A stretch of 64,000 bases of DNA from CAILHX01 sp046155285 (GTDB taxonomy: Bacteria > Pseudomonadota > Gammaproteobacteria > Burkholderiales > Methylophilaceae): contig JBJXEA010000010.1 of NCBI GenBank assembly GCA_046155285.1, positions 1-64,000 of the forward strand, given 5' to 3'. Positions 7,738 through 16,758 of this stretch are shown piece after piece. Positions within the stretch are counted from its first letter, which is position 1. The number at the start of each line of letters is the position of its first letter. The notes under the pieces were generated by a model. The model was not told the origin of the DNA and made no database searches. It was given only the letters and a program-made list of their open reading frames with translations. Position numbers and translations under genes: made by a program.

Positions 7738-9639
7738 CTAACTGGCGCTGTCTTTACGCTTGAGCAATTCTTGATTGATTTTCACCTTGGCGCCAGCACG
7801 CAAAGTTTTGAGATAAGCCTGTAAATACTCTTCACGTAGCGCAGCTTGATACTCGGTCGCACGTGTTTCTTTAGCTGCGGCATCCAATTGTTGCAAACCG
7901 TCTTCCACCTTGGTGACTCGTATCAACACATAGCCGCCGTCCTTTGACGCTGCGCCCACATAAGCAGGCAGCTTGCTGGCATCGGCTTGGAAAGCCTTAA
8001 TCATGGTGTATTCAGACAAGCCTTGCAGATTGCTGCGATCTATCTTCACCGGGCTCGTCCACTCCAACGTGCCGCCTTCGTGACCTTGGTTCAAGCTGGC
8101 GACCGATTTTTCGCCTTGCTCATGCGCCAATTTGCTCGCTTGCAGCAATTGCAACGTGCTTTCTATAGCCGACTGAACTTCGCTCAGCGGCTTCATGCTA
8201 GAAGGACGCGACTCAATCATGCGTGCCGCCACCAAGATATTCGGCGCGACTTCAACCGCCTCGGTGTTACGTTTATCTTTTTTAACTTCATCAGAGAATA
8301 CTGCGCTGGCAATCTTCTCGTTGTCCTTAAAGAATTTAGCCACGTCCTGACGCGACATCCAGCCGCTTTGCTGTATTTGCAAGTGGTGCGCGTCTGCCGC
8401 CGGTTTCAGACTAGAGGACTGCTCGTATACCGTATTGCTGAACTTTTCAGATTCCTCGGCAAATTTGGTCTGCGATTTCTGGAACATTAACTCAGCACGA
8501 ATCTGGCTTCGTGCCTCTTCAAAGCTAGGTGTAGCGCCTTTGACTTCGGTCAACTTAATGATGTGGTAGCCAAACTCGGTTTCCACCAAATCGCTGATGC
8601 TTCCCGGTGCCATGCTGAACACCGCCTCTTCAAACGGTTTGACCATCACGCCACGCTTCACCGCACCCAAATCACCACCATTCTCAGCAGAACCTGGATC
8701 TTGCGAATACTTCTTGGCCAGCACATCAAACTGTTGAGGGGACTTCTTCACCTCAGCCAATACTTTCAACGCTTTTTCTTTGGCCGCAGCCTTAGCGACT
8801 GCATCCGTTTTGCCACCAAAAGTAATCAAGATATGACTGGCATGGCGTTCTTCATCACCCTGAAACTTAGCAGTATTCTGTTGGTAGAAAGCTTTCGCTT
8901 CTTCATCCGAAACCGTCATCGTAGCAATCAGATTGTTATTGGAAAATGCTACATACTCGATACGCACCTGCTCAGGCACTCGGAATTCGTCTTGATGCTT
9001 ATCGTAATAGGCCTTAATTTCGCCCGTAACGACCTTGGCCTGCGTTAAAAAATCCACCGAATGCAAGGTTGCCACACTCACCTCGCGCTGTTGACTACGT
9101 GCTTGCAATGCGTTGTCTTGAGCCATCTTAGAAGTGAATGCAGTGCTAGTAATGCCATCGCGCACTTGCTGCAACAGCAAATCGTGACGCATCATCTCTT
9201 CAAACCTGCTGGGGGTGAATTTATTAGTAGCCAAAGCTTGGTCATAAACCTCTTGCGAGAACTGACCATTTTTCTGGAACTCCGGCAGGTTCACTATAAG
9301 TTTGGAAAGTTGCTCATCGTTCACGACATAGCCACCACGCTTAATCTCTGCGCGTAACAGATGCTGGTTAATCAGCTTATCCAGCAAAGCCGAGCGAAAT
9401 TCTGGTTGATCGAAAAGAGCAGGGTCAGTTTTATCTTTGAGGTTACTTCGCGCATCCTGTAATGCTTTACCAAAGTCTTGCACGGTGATTGGTTCGCCAT
9501 TGACCTTAGCTACCTCCGCCCCACTTCCAGCATTTTTCAGATAGGAATCCACGCCAAAAAGCGCGAATGGCACGGTAATAAGCACCAGAATGACCTTTGC
9601 AATCCACGATTGTGAATGTGCGCGTATGGATTCCAACAT
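7738..9639 (-). CDS. ppiD: periplasmic folding chaperone PpiD (SurA-like parvulin)
   Basis: PpiD is an inner-membrane-anchored chaperone at the SecYEG exit that assists folding of secreted proteins. The chosen ATG gives MLESIRAHSQSW, the usual PpiD start; a longer frame upstream lacks support. A single N-terminal membrane helix (about 13-32) is followed by a SurA-type N-domain, one parvulin domain (about 245-350; RHASHILI, GGDLGAVKRG, FGYHIIKL) and a C-terminal chaperone domain. Length (633 residues) is normal. It lies just downstream of tRNA-Asp, separated by a terminator, in the clpX-lon-hupB-ppiD order found in many proteobacteria. Confidence 0.94.
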   Translation of the reverse strand: MLESIRAHSQSWIAKVILVLITVPFALFGVDSYLKNAGSGAEVAKVNGEPITVQDFGKALQDARSNLKDKTDPALFDQPEFRSALLDKLINQHLLRAEIKRGGYVVNDEQLSKLIVNLPEFQKNGQFSQEVYDQALATNKFTPSRFEEMMRHDLLLQQVRDGITSTAFTSKMAQDNALQARSQQREVSVATLHSVDFLTQAKVVTGEIKAYYDKHQDEFRVPEQVRIEYVAFSNNNLIATMTVSDEEAKAFYQQNTAKFQGDEERHASHILITFGGKTDAVAKAAAKEKALKVLAEVKKSPQQFDVLAKKYSQDPGSAENGGDLGAVKRGVMVKPFEEAVFSMAPGSISDLVETEFGYHIIKLTEVKGATPSFEEARSQIRAELMFQKSQTKFAEESEKFSNTVYEQSSSLKPAADAHHLQIQQSGWMSRQDVAKFFKDNEKIASAVFSDEVKKDKRNTEAVEVAPNILVAARMIESRPSSMKPLSEVQSAIESTLQLLQASKLAHEQGEKSVASLNQGHEGGTLEWTSPVKIDRSNLQGLSEYTMIKAFQADASKLPAYVGAASKDGGYVLIRVTKVEDGLQQLDAAAKETRATEYQAALREEYLQAYLKTLRAGAKVKINQELLKRKDSAS

Positions 9640-9680
9640 GATGAGATTTACCCTATGAAAACTAAATATAACCAGCACAA

Positions 9681-9716
9681 AAAACAAAAGGTGGGCATGT
9701 AGCCCACCCTTGTTTT
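9681..9716 (-). terminator. terminator of the tRNA operon
   Basis: The stem ggtgggc/gcccacc (9690-9696 with 9702-9708) carries A-rich and T-rich flanks, giving TTTTGTTTTTT after the hairpin on the minus strand. It lies directly downstream of tRNA-Asp and upstream of ppiD. Confidence 0.8.
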
Positions 9717-9726
9717 AGGAGATACT

Positions 9727-9803
9727 TGGCGGAGTGGACGGGACTCGAACCCGCGACCCCCGGCGTGACAGGCCGGTATTCTAACCAACTGAACTACCAC
9801 TCC
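9727..9803 (-). tRNA. tRNA-Asp (GTC)
   Basis: On the minus strand the 77-base sequence starts GGAGTGG, has the D-arm, an anticodon loop CTGTCAC with GTC, the T-loop GTTCGAGTC, a matching acceptor end CCACTCC and an encoded GCCA tail. All stems pair. Confidence 0.96.
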
Positions 9804-9837
9804 AACTACTGCTAGAACCTGTTGTGCGCGTATTCGT

Positions 9838-9913
9838 TGGTGGGTGCTGACGGGTTCGAACCGCCGACATTCGCCTTGTAAGGGCGACGCTCTACCAGCT
9901 GAGCTAAGCACCC
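9838..9913 (-). tRNA. tRNA-Val (TAC)
   Basis: The 76-base minus-strand sequence starts GGGTGCT and ends AGCACCCACCA. The anticodon loop CTTACAA carries TAC, and the T-loop GTTCGAACC is canonical. It is 34 bases upstream of tRNA-Asp, so both are probably one transcript. Confidence 0.96.
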
Positions 9914-9960
9914 TTTTGAAACAAACACTTCAAACCAATTCAGACTACTAACACAGCCTG

Positions 9961-10233
9961 TTAGTTTACAGCATCCTTCAATGCCTTACCAGCGCGGAAT
10001 TTAGGAGAATTTGCTGCTTTAATCTTGATGGTAGCGCCGGTACGTGGATTACGACCATTGCGTGCAGCACGCTTGCCTACATAGAAAGTACCAAAACCAA
10101 TCAGGGTAACCAAATCACCCTTTTTCAATGCTTTTGCGATGGCGCTAGTAGCAGCATCGAGTGTACGACCAGCAGCAGCTTTAGAAACGCCAGCGCCTTT
10201 TGCAATTTGATCAATCAATTCAGATTTATTCAC
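9961..10233 (-). CDS. hupB: DNA-binding protein HU-beta
   Basis: HU is a small dimeric nucleoid protein that bends DNA. The 90-residue product (starting VNKSELIDQIA) shows the helical dimer body, the GFGTFYVGKRAARNGRNP beta-arm and the C-terminal KFRAGKALKDAVN. The start is GTG at 10233, fixed by an AAGGGGA ribosome site 8 bases upstream; an in-frame GTG at 10251 has none. It follows lon, as hupB does in E. coli, but has its own strong promoter at 10289-10317. Confidence 0.96.
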   Translation of the reverse strand: MNKSELIDQIAKGAGVSKAAAGRTLDAATSAIAKALKKGDLVTLIGFGTFYVGKRAARNGRNPRTGATIKIKAANSPKFRAGKALKDAVN

Positions 10234-10288
10234 GTGCAATCCCCTTTTCACTTTGTTTAACGAAGAATGTCTACCCCTACAAGCATCT

Positions 10289-10317
10289 TTATATCAAGCG
10301 GGGAAAGGCTGTGTCAA
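10289..10317 (-). promoter_or_regulatory. sigma-70 promoter of hupB
   Basis: On the minus strand TTGACA (10317-10312), a 17-base spacer and ATATAA (10294-10289) form a near-consensus promoter. It is 55 bases upstream of the hupB GTG and lies in the lon-hupB gap. Confidence 0.8.
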
Positions 10318-10393
10318 GGGTTTTCCACCGTTTTATTGAAGTTATTTCGCGGTGCTTTTAAGTGTCACACATTTCATGCAAAAAATCATACCC

Positions 10394-12817
10394 CTAGTGC
10401 TTGGTAACCGTTACCGCACTTTCTTCAACCGCTGCTGGAGGTATCGCAGATATCGGCCCCTCAACCTCAATTAAAGGCTCTGGCATGCGCTCTAAGGCGA
10501 TTTCCAGCACTTGCTCTATCCACTTAACCGGATGTATCTCCAGCTTGTTTTTGATGTTGTCCGGAATTTCCACCAAATCTTTGACGTTTTGATGTGGAAT
10601 CATCACTGTTTTAATGCCCCCGCGATGCGCCGCCAGCAACTTCTCTTTCAGTCCACCGATCGGCAACACTTCACCACGCAAGGTAATTTCGCCGGTCATC
10701 GCCACGTCTGCACGCACCGGAATGCCGGTCAATACCGAGACAAGCGCGGTACAAATTGCAATGCCTGCGCTAGGCCCATCTTTCGGAGTGGCGCCTTCTG
10801 GGAAATGGATATGAATATCGTGTTTTTCATAGAAATCAGATTTAATACCCAAACCTTTAGAGCGGCTACGCACCACCGACATCGCAGCTTGCGTGGACTC
10901 CTGCATCACCTCGCCCAGCTTACCGGTAGTGATGGTCTTGCCCTTGCCCGGCATGGTGACGGTTTCAATAGTAAGCAACTCGCCACCCACCTCGGTCCAC
11001 GCCAATCCGGTCACCTGCCCTACTTGGTTGTCTTTACTGGCCAAACCAAAATCATAACGGCGTACACCCAAATACTTGTCTAGGTTGCGTGGAGTAACGA
11101 CAATTTTCAGCTTCGGTGTTTTTTTGTTCTTGCTGGTGATAATTTCCTTCACCACTTTACGGCAAATTTTAGATATTTCACGTTCCAGCGCACGCACCCC
11201 AGCTTCGCGCGTGTAATAACGCACAACATCGCGGATAACCGTATCCGACACTGCAATTTCTGTGGTTTTCAGGCCATGAGTTTTGATTTGCTTGGGCAGC
11301 AAATAATTCATAGCAATATTGACCTTTTCGTCCTCGGTATATCCCGCCAAGCGTATAATTTCCATACGATCAAGCAATGGCAAAGGAATGTTCAAGGTAT
11401 TGGCCGTAGCCACGAACATCACATCGGAAAGATCATATTCAACCTCGATGTAATGGTCGGCAAAAGTGTGGTTCTGCTCTGGGTCTAGCACTTCTAGCAG
11501 CGCTGACGATGGATCGCCACGGAAGTCTTGCCCCATCTTGTCCACTTCATCCAGCAAAAACAGCGGGTTACGCACGCCTATCTTACTCATGCTTTGCAGC
11601 ACTTTGCCGGGCATAGAGCCGATATAAGTGCGGCGATGTCCGCGTATTTCGGATTCATCACGCACGCCACCTAAGGCCATACGCACAAACTTACGGTTCA
11701 CCGCACGCGCAATACTTTGTCCCAGCGAGGTTTTACCCACACCTGGGGGGCCTACTAAGCACAGAATAGGCGCTTTCATCTTGCCCACGCGCTGTTGCAC
11801 GGCTAAATACTCGATGATGCGCTCTTTAACCTTCTCCAAGCCAAAATGGTCGGCATCCAAAATCTTCTCAGCCGCCAGCAAATCTTTGCCAATTTTGGTT
11901 TTTTTCTTCCAAGGCAGCGCAATTAAGGTTTCAATATAGTTACGCACCACCGCAGCTTCTGCCGACATCGGCGACATCATGCGCAGCTTTTTCAGTTCGC
12001 TTTCGGCCTTAGTACGCGCCTCTTTGCTCATGCCACAAGTTTTAATCAGGGTTTCCAGATCATCTGTTTCGCCGACTTCGTCTTGCTCGCCCAGTTCCTT
12101 TTGGATGGCTTTGACTTGCTCGTTCAGGTAATACTCGCGCTGGCTTTTTTCCATCTGGCGTTTGACACGGCCACGGATGCGCTTTTCTACTTGCAGGATG
12201 TCCAACTCGGCTTCCAGCAAGCCTAACAGATGCTCCAGACGTTTAACCACGTCAAACATCTCCAGAATTTTTTGCTTTTCTTCCAGCTTCAGCGACAAGT
12301 GTGCAGTGATGGTATCGGCCAAACGGCCAGCGTCATCTATACCGGCCAACGAGGTCAAAATTTCGGGTGGAATCTTTTTGTTCAGTTTGACGTATTGGTC
12401 AAACTGCGCCAGCACGCTACGCATCAAAGCCTGCACCTCGCTATTAGCAGCAACGCCCTCTTCTACCGCCACGATGCGCGCGGCATAGCTTTCTTCCAGC
12501 GTAATGAATTCCACGGCACGGGCTCGGCGCAAGCCTTCCACTAGCACTTTTACCGTGCCATCTGGCAACTTTAGCATTTGCAGAATGGTAGCAACCGTGC
12601 CGATTTCGTGCAGCTCTTCGGGGCTAGGGTCATCTTGGTTGGCCGACTTTTGCGCCACCAACATAATTTGCTTATTGCCCTCGACCGCCAACTCCAAGGC
12701 GCGTACCGACTTGGCGCGGCCGACAAATAAAGGAATGACAAGATGCGGGTAGACCACTACGTCGCGCAACGGCAACAAAGGCAGAATGTCTTGATGGGTG
12801 GTTTCTTCTATGGTCAT
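10394..12817 (-). CDS. lon: ATP-dependent protease Lon
   Basis: Lon degrades misfolded and regulatory proteins in the cytoplasm. The 807-residue protein has the LonA N-domain (about 10-205), a coiled linker, the AAA+ module with Walker A GPPGVGKTS and FLLDEVDKMG, and the serine protease domain with the catalytic Ser in PKDGPSAGIA and Lys in LKEKLLAAHRGG. A weak AAGG ribosome site precedes the ATG. It sits between clpX and hupB in the conserved order. A candidate heat-shock promoter lies in the gap to clpX. Confidence 0.97.
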   Translation of the reverse strand: MTIEETTHQDILPLLPLRDVVVYPHLVIPLFVGRAKSVRALELAVEGNKQIMLVAQKSANQDDPSPEELHEIGTVATILQMLKLPDGTVKVLVEGLRRARAVEFITLEESYAARIVAVEEGVAANSEVQALMRSVLAQFDQYVKLNKKIPPEILTSLAGIDDAGRLADTITAHLSLKLEEKQKILEMFDVVKRLEHLLGLLEAELDILQVEKRIRGRVKRQMEKSQREYYLNEQVKAIQKELGEQDEVGETDDLETLIKTCGMSKEARTKAESELKKLRMMSPMSAEAAVVRNYIETLIALPWKKKTKIGKDLLAAEKILDADHFGLEKVKERIIEYLAVQQRVGKMKAPILCLVGPPGVGKTSLGQSIARAVNRKFVRMALGGVRDESEIRGHRRTYIGSMPGKVLQSMSKIGVRNPLFLLDEVDKMGQDFRGDPSSALLEVLDPEQNHTFADHYIEVEYDLSDVMFVATANTLNIPLPLLDRMEIIRLAGYTEDEKVNIAMNYLLPKQIKTHGLKTTEIAVSDTVIRDVVRYYTREAGVRALEREISKICRKVVKEIITSKNKKTPKLKIVVTPRNLDKYLGVRRYDFGLASKDNQVGQVTGLAWTEVGGELLTIETVTMPGKGKTITTGKLGEVMQESTQAAMSVVRSRSKGLGIKSDFYEKHDIHIHFPEGATPKDGPSAGIAICTALVSVLTGIPVRADVAMTGEITLRGEVLPIGGLKEKLLAAHRGGIKTVMIPHQNVKDLVEIPDNIKNKLEIHPVKWIEQVLEIALERMPEPLIEVEGPISAIPPAAVEESAVTVTKH

Positions 12818-12857
12818 GAGCGATACCTTATTTCAAAAAAGTGACGATTGGTACTCA

Positions 12858-12884
12858 TGTGTGGGCAACAAAGCCTAAATCAAG
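12858..12884 (-). promoter_or_regulatory. candidate sigma-32 promoter of lon
   Basis: The minus strand reads CTTGATT (12884-12878), about 12 bases, then CCCACACAT. This resembles the heat-shock consensus CTTGAAA / CCCCATNT with mismatches in both boxes. The position about 45 bases before the lon ATG fits, but the match is moderate. Confidence 0.35.
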
Positions 12885-12906
12885 GCCATGCCGCCAAAAA
12901 CTTCAA

Positions 12907-14169
12907 CTACTTACTAGCGCCTGCTCGCTTGGGTGCATCAGAATAGATCATCATCGGCGGCGTTTCGCCTTTGATGACATTTTCATCCACCACCACTTTG
13001 ATGACATTACTCAAATTCGGCAAGTCAAACATCACGTCCAGCAGGGCAGATTCCATGATAGACCGCAGTCCACGCGCACCGGTCTTGCGTTCCAAGGCTT
13101 TTTTGGAAATGAGCAACAATGCCGATTCGCGGAATTCCAACTCCACACCTTCCATCGCGAACAGCTTTTGAAACTGGCGCGTAAGCGCGTTTTTAGGTTC
13201 TACCATAATCTTCATCAGCGCCGCTTCGTCCAAAGATTCCAGCGTAGCAATGGCCGGCAAACGCCCTACAAATTCCGGGATTAAACCAAACTTGATCAAG
13301 TCGGCAGGTTCTACACTGCGCAACACCTCGCCCACAGCCTTTTGATCTTCCTTGCTCTTTACTTCCGCGCCAAAACCCATTCCGCCTTTTTCCGAGCGTT
13401 GGCGTATAACTTTTTCCAAGCCGTCAAACGCGCCACCGCAAATGAACAGGATATTAGTCGTGTCGAGCTGCACGAATTCTTGATTAGGATGCTTGCGCCC
13501 GCCTTGTGGCGGCACGGAAGCCATCGTGCCTTCAATCAGCTTGAGCAGCGCTTGCTGCACGCCTTCTCCAGACACGTCACGGGTGATCGAAGGGTTGTCG
13601 GATTTGCGCGAAATCTTGTCAATTTCGTCTATATAAACGATGCCGCGCCGCGCCTTATCTAGGTCGTAGTCACATTTTTGCAGCAGTTTCTGCATGATGT
13701 TTTCTACGTCCTCACCCACATAGCCAGCTTCGGTCAGTGTAGTGGCATCAGCCATCACGAAAGGCACATTGAGCATACGCGCCAAGCTTTGCGCCAGCAG
13801 CGTTTTCCCCGAACCGGTAGGCCCTATCAGCAGAATGTTACTTTTGGAAATCTCGACGTCGTCTTTGGTGTCGTGATCCAAGCGCTTGTAGTGATTATAT
13901 ACCGCCACTGACAACACTTTTTTAGCTTGGGTTTGACCGATGACGTACTGGTCTAGTTGATCGCAGATTTCTTTGGGCGTGGGTAAACTGCTTTCGCCGT
14001 GGCGCAGGCTATCGCCCTGCACTTCTTCACGGATGATGTCGTTGCACAAATCCACGCATTCATCGCAGATGAACACGGAAGGGCCGGCGATGAGTTTGCG
14101 TACTTCGTGTTGGCTTTTGCCGCAGAAGGAGCAGTACAGCAGCTTTTCGCCTTCAGTTTTTTCAGCCAT
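12907..14169 (-). CDS. clpX: ClpX, ATPase subunit of the ClpXP protease
   Basis: ClpX unfolds tagged substrates and feeds them to ClpP. The 420 residues start with the four-cysteine zinc-binding domain (LYCSFCGKS and FICDECVDLC), followed by AAA+ Walker A GPTGSGKTLLAQ, IDEIDKI and the ClpP-contact IGF-like loop region. An AAGGA site precedes the ATG. The gene lies 35 bases downstream of clpP and upstream of lon, all on the minus strand, forming the usual tig-clpP-clpX-lon unit. Confidence 0.97.
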   Translation of the reverse strand: MAEKTEGEKLLYCSFCGKSQHEVRKLIAGPSVFICDECVDLCNDIIREEVQGDSLRHGESSLPTPKEICDQLDQYVIGQTQAKKVLSVAVYNHYKRLDHDTKDDVEISKSNILLIGPTGSGKTLLAQSLARMLNVPFVMADATTLTEAGYVGEDVENIMQKLLQKCDYDLDKARRGIVYIDEIDKISRKSDNPSITRDVSGEGVQQALLKLIEGTMASVPPQGGRKHPNQEFVQLDTTNILFICGGAFDGLEKVIRQRSEKGGMGFGAEVKSKEDQKAVGEVLRSVEPADLIKFGLIPEFVGRLPAIATLESLDEAALMKIMVEPKNALTRQFQKLFAMEGVELEFRESALLLISKKALERKTGARGLRSIMESALLDVMFDLPNLSNVIKVVVDENVIKGETPPMMIYSDAPKRAGASK

Positions 14170-14204
14170 GATGATTCCTTATAGCATCCGATGTAGCCAG
14201 AATA

Positions 14205-14840
14205 TCAAACATCCGTACGCGTGGAAATGACTTTATCCACGATGCCATAACTCATGGCCTGTTCTGCGCTCATGAAATTGTCGCGGTCGGTGTCGTTGGC
14301 TATGCTTTCTACTGGCTGGCCGGTGTGCTTGGCCAAGATGTCATTGAGACGGCTGCGCAGGTACAAAATCTCCTTGGCGTGAATTTCGATGTCTGAGGCC
14401 TGCCCCTGAAACCCGCCCATAGGCTGATGGATCATCACCCGTGAATTGGGTAGGCAGCTACGCTTGCCCTTGGCGCCTGCAGCTAGCAACAGCGAGCCCA
14501 TGCTGGCCGCTTGGCCTATGCACAGCGTCGCCACGTCAGGCTTGATGAATTGCATGGTATCGTAAATCGCCATACCTGCAGTCACCGAACCGCCTGGGGA
14601 ATTGATGTAGAAGAAAATATCCTTGTCAGGATTTTCGGCTTCCAGAAACAGCAACTGCGCCACCACCAGATTGGCGCTCATGTCGTTGACCTGCCCCACT
14701 AGGAAAATGACTCTTTCTTTCAAAAGGCGAGAATAGATGTCATACGAACGCTCGCCGCGCCCGCTCTGCTCTATCACCATGGGGATATAGCCCAAGCCTT
14801 GCGGTTCAAACATTGGTTCGAAATCGCCGTGCGTCATCAT
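14205..14840 (-). CDS. clpP: ClpP protease subunit
   Basis: ClpP is the tetradecameric serine protease used with ClpX. The 211-residue protein carries the catalytic Ser113 (GQAASMGS), His138 (MIHQPMGG) and Asp187 (DTDRDNFM). The start overlaps the tig stop by four bases (ATGA), so translation is coupled; a second ATG directly follows and could also be used. Length is normal with a short propeptide. Confidence 0.97.
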   Translation of the reverse strand: MMTHGDFEPMFEPQGLGYIPMVIEQSGRGERSYDIYSRLLKERVIFLVGQVNDMSANLVVAQLLFLEAENPDKDIFFYINSPGGSVTAGMAIYDTMQFIKPDVATLCIGQAASMGSLLLAAGAKGKRSCLPNSRVMIHQPMGGFQGQASDIEIHAKEILYLRSRLNDILAKHTGQPVESIANDTDRDNFMSAEQAMSYGIVDKVISTRTDV

Positions 14841-16150
14841 GCTTTTCCTTGGTTGCCCATCAAATCATCAAAACTGGTCTTTTTGTTGCTAACTTTGGCA
14901 CGCTCCACCACCCAGTTCACCGCGTTGGTTTCTGTCGCCACGGCGGCTGGCTCATCTAGGCGCTGTGGATCGGCGTAGTACCATGCCACCACCTCACCCG
15001 CGTCCTCAAAACTTTGTGCGAAAATGTCTATCTGCGCGCGGATTTGTTCAGGTGTCGCTTGCAGATTGTTGGTACGAATGATTTCCACCAAAATCATGCG
15101 CAGTTTCACGCTTTTTTTCGCTTGCTCTTCAAACATCGCAGGATTGATGTTGATTTGCGACTCATCCATGCCGCGCTGCTTAAGGTTTTGTATGGTCATT
15201 TGCATTTGCTGATTACTTTCAGCCACCACCAAAGCGCGTGGCAAGTCCAACGTCACAGCATCAGCCAATCCTTCCATCACCTGCTGCTTAACTAGCGCTT
15301 TTACACGATTTTCAACCTCTTGCTCCAGACTTAGCTTAATCTCAGCACGCATTTTTTCCACGTCGCCATCAGCCACGCCCAGTTCACGCGCGAAATCAGC
15401 GTTCACTTCCGGCAATTTAGCTGTTGTAACCGCCACCAAGTTGATGTCATAAGTCGCGGTCTTGCCTGCAAGGTCTGCACTTTGATAGTCGGCGGGAAAA
15501 GCCAAATCGAACTGCTTGCTTTGGCCCGCCTTCAAACCCACCAAATTATTATCAAAGTCCGCCAAACGCCCATCTTCGCCTAAGGTCAGCTCAATCGCTT
15601 GTCCCTGCGTATCTTCCACTTGCTTGCCTGCTATGGTCGAGGTAAACGCGATACTGATACGATCTTGCAGCTTGGCCGCACGCTTGACTGGCTCAAACAC
15701 CGCGCGCTGCTTACGCATCACGTCTATAGTTTTATTAAGGTCTGCGTCAGTCAGGGCAACTGTCGGCTTTTCGATTTTAAGCTTAGACAAATCACCAACC
15801 ACCACTTCTGGAAATACCTCAAAAGTGGCCGTGTATTCATAATTGTCAGCGCCTTCTGCCAAGGGCTTAGGCGCGATGCTGGGATAGCCCGCCACGCGCA
15901 ATTTATGCTGGGTCACAGCTTCATCGAAAGTCTTTTCTACATTGCTAGAAATCACTTCTTGGCGCACACCAGCGCCATATTGTTGCATCACCATCTTATG
16001 CGGCACTTTTCCGGGACGGAAGCCAGGCAGTTTGGCGGTGCGGGAGAGCGCATTCAGGCGTTTGCCAATTTCATCTTCAATTGGCTTTAGCGGCATGGCT
16101 ACGGTAAGACGGCGTTCAAGAGTGCTAATAGTTTCAACGGTGGCTTGCAT
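14837..16150 (-). CDS. tig: trigger factor (ribosome-associated chaperone)
   Basis: Trigger factor binds nascent chains at the ribosome exit and has peptidyl-prolyl isomerase activity. The 437 residues show the ribosome-binding N-domain with the signature GFRPGKVPHKM, the FKBP-like domain (about 155-245) and the helical C-domain. An AAGGA site lies 7 bases before the ATG. An extended -10 (TGTTAGAAT, 16195-16187) directly upstream may be its promoter. It heads the tig-clpP-clpX-lon block. Confidence 0.97.
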   Translation of the reverse strand: MQATVETISTLERRLTVAMPLKPIEDEIGKRLNALSRTAKLPGFRPGKVPHKMVMQQYGAGVRQEVISSNVEKTFDEAVTQHKLRVAGYPSIAPKPLAEGADNYEYTATFEVFPEVVVGDLSKLKIEKPTVALTDADLNKTIDVMRKQRAVFEPVKRAAKLQDRISIAFTSTIAGKQVEDTQGQAIELTLGEDGRLADFDNNLVGLKAGQSKQFDLAFPADYQSADLAGKTATYDINLVAVTTAKLPEVNADFARELGVADGDVEKMRAEIKLSLEQEVENRVKALVKQQVMEGLADAVTLDLPRALVVAESNQQMQMTIQNLKQRGMDESQININPAMFEEQAKKSVKLRMILVEIIRTNNLQATPEQIRAQIDIFAQSFEDAGEVVAWYYADPQRLDEPAAVATETNAVNWVVERAKVSNKKTSFDDLMGNQGKA

Positions 16151-16186
16151 CTTCTGTCCTTGGAATCAAAGTCTTAAAAAAACGGC

Positions 16187-16195
16187 ATTCTAACA
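16187..16195 (-). promoter_or_regulatory. extended -10 element upstream of tig
   Basis: The minus strand reads TG-T-TAGAAT, an extended -10 sequence 36 bases before the tig ATG. No good -35 box is visible, which is normal for extended -10 promoters. It is only 8 bases from the globin stop codon. Confidence 0.45.
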
Positions 16196-16202
16196 CGAAG
16201 CC

Positions 16203-16610
16203 TTATGCCTGATTACGCATAAAATCCGCCACATCCCACAACGCTGCACTGAGCTTGACAATGACAGGCTCGGCAAGCTCCAGCTCGTGCATGGCACGTA
16301 TCATGCAATGCATCCACTGGTCGCGCTCATTTTCGCCAATCGCAAACGGCAAATGCCGCCGCCGTAGCATAGGATGCCCGTAGCGCTCAATATAAAGCTG
16401 TGGGCCACCCGTCCAGCCAGTGAGAAACATAAACAGTTTTTCGCGCGATGCAGTCAAGTCTGCCGGATGCATGGCACGGATGCCGACGGCTTTTGCGTCG
16501 CTGTCCATGATGTCGTAGAACTTTTCGACCAAAGCGCGGATATTTTCGGGCTGGCTACCGAGAAGCTCATAGAAGGTGGTAGTGCCGGGTTCGGTGGGGA
16601 CTTTAAGCAT
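16203..16610 (-). CDS. truncated haemoglobin, group II
   Basis: This is a small haem protein of the 2-on-2 globin fold, a family linked to oxygen or NO/peroxide chemistry; the exact role here is unknown. The 135-residue protein starts at the ATG giving MLKVPTEPGTT. It has the group II features FLTGWTGGPQLYIERYGHP, the proximal His in LRRRHLPF and the Trp at the G8 position in RDQWMHCM. The frame extends further upstream towards a palindromic repeat, but that part is not globin. It lies between purT and tig on the same strand. Confidence 0.9.
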   Translation of the reverse strand: MLKVPTEPGTTTFYELLGSQPENIRALVEKFYDIMDSDAKAVGIRAMHPADLTASREKLFMFLTGWTGGPQLYIERYGHPMLRRRHLPFAIGENERDQWMHCMIRAMHELELAEPVIVKLSAALWDVADFMRNQA

Positions 16611-16643
16611 AAAATTTCCGTGAATACTGCTCTTAATAAACCA

Positions 16644-16758
16644 AACCACCCCCGCCGCAAGCGGCGACCCCTCCTTGATAAAGAAGGGGAGCAGGCTTAG
16701 GAGACGCTTTCATCCCCTCCTTTCTTAAAAAGGAGTGGCGCGTAGCGCCGGGGTGGTT
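16644..16758. repeat. palindromic repeat family A, copy 1
   Basis: The element starts AACCACCCCCGCC and ends GCCGGGGTGGTT, with inner CCCCTCCTT / AAGGAGTGG segments, so the whole 115 bases can fold as a long hairpin. Four other copies occur at 25759, 30868, 51003 and 60127. Its right end supplies part of the purT stop codon (TTAACCACC on the minus strand). Confidence 0.85.

Noticed and set aside
9961..9990. A CTAACA/TGTTAG hairpin at the hupB stop as a terminator
   Set aside because: The stem is only six pairs and no T-run follows on the minus strand.
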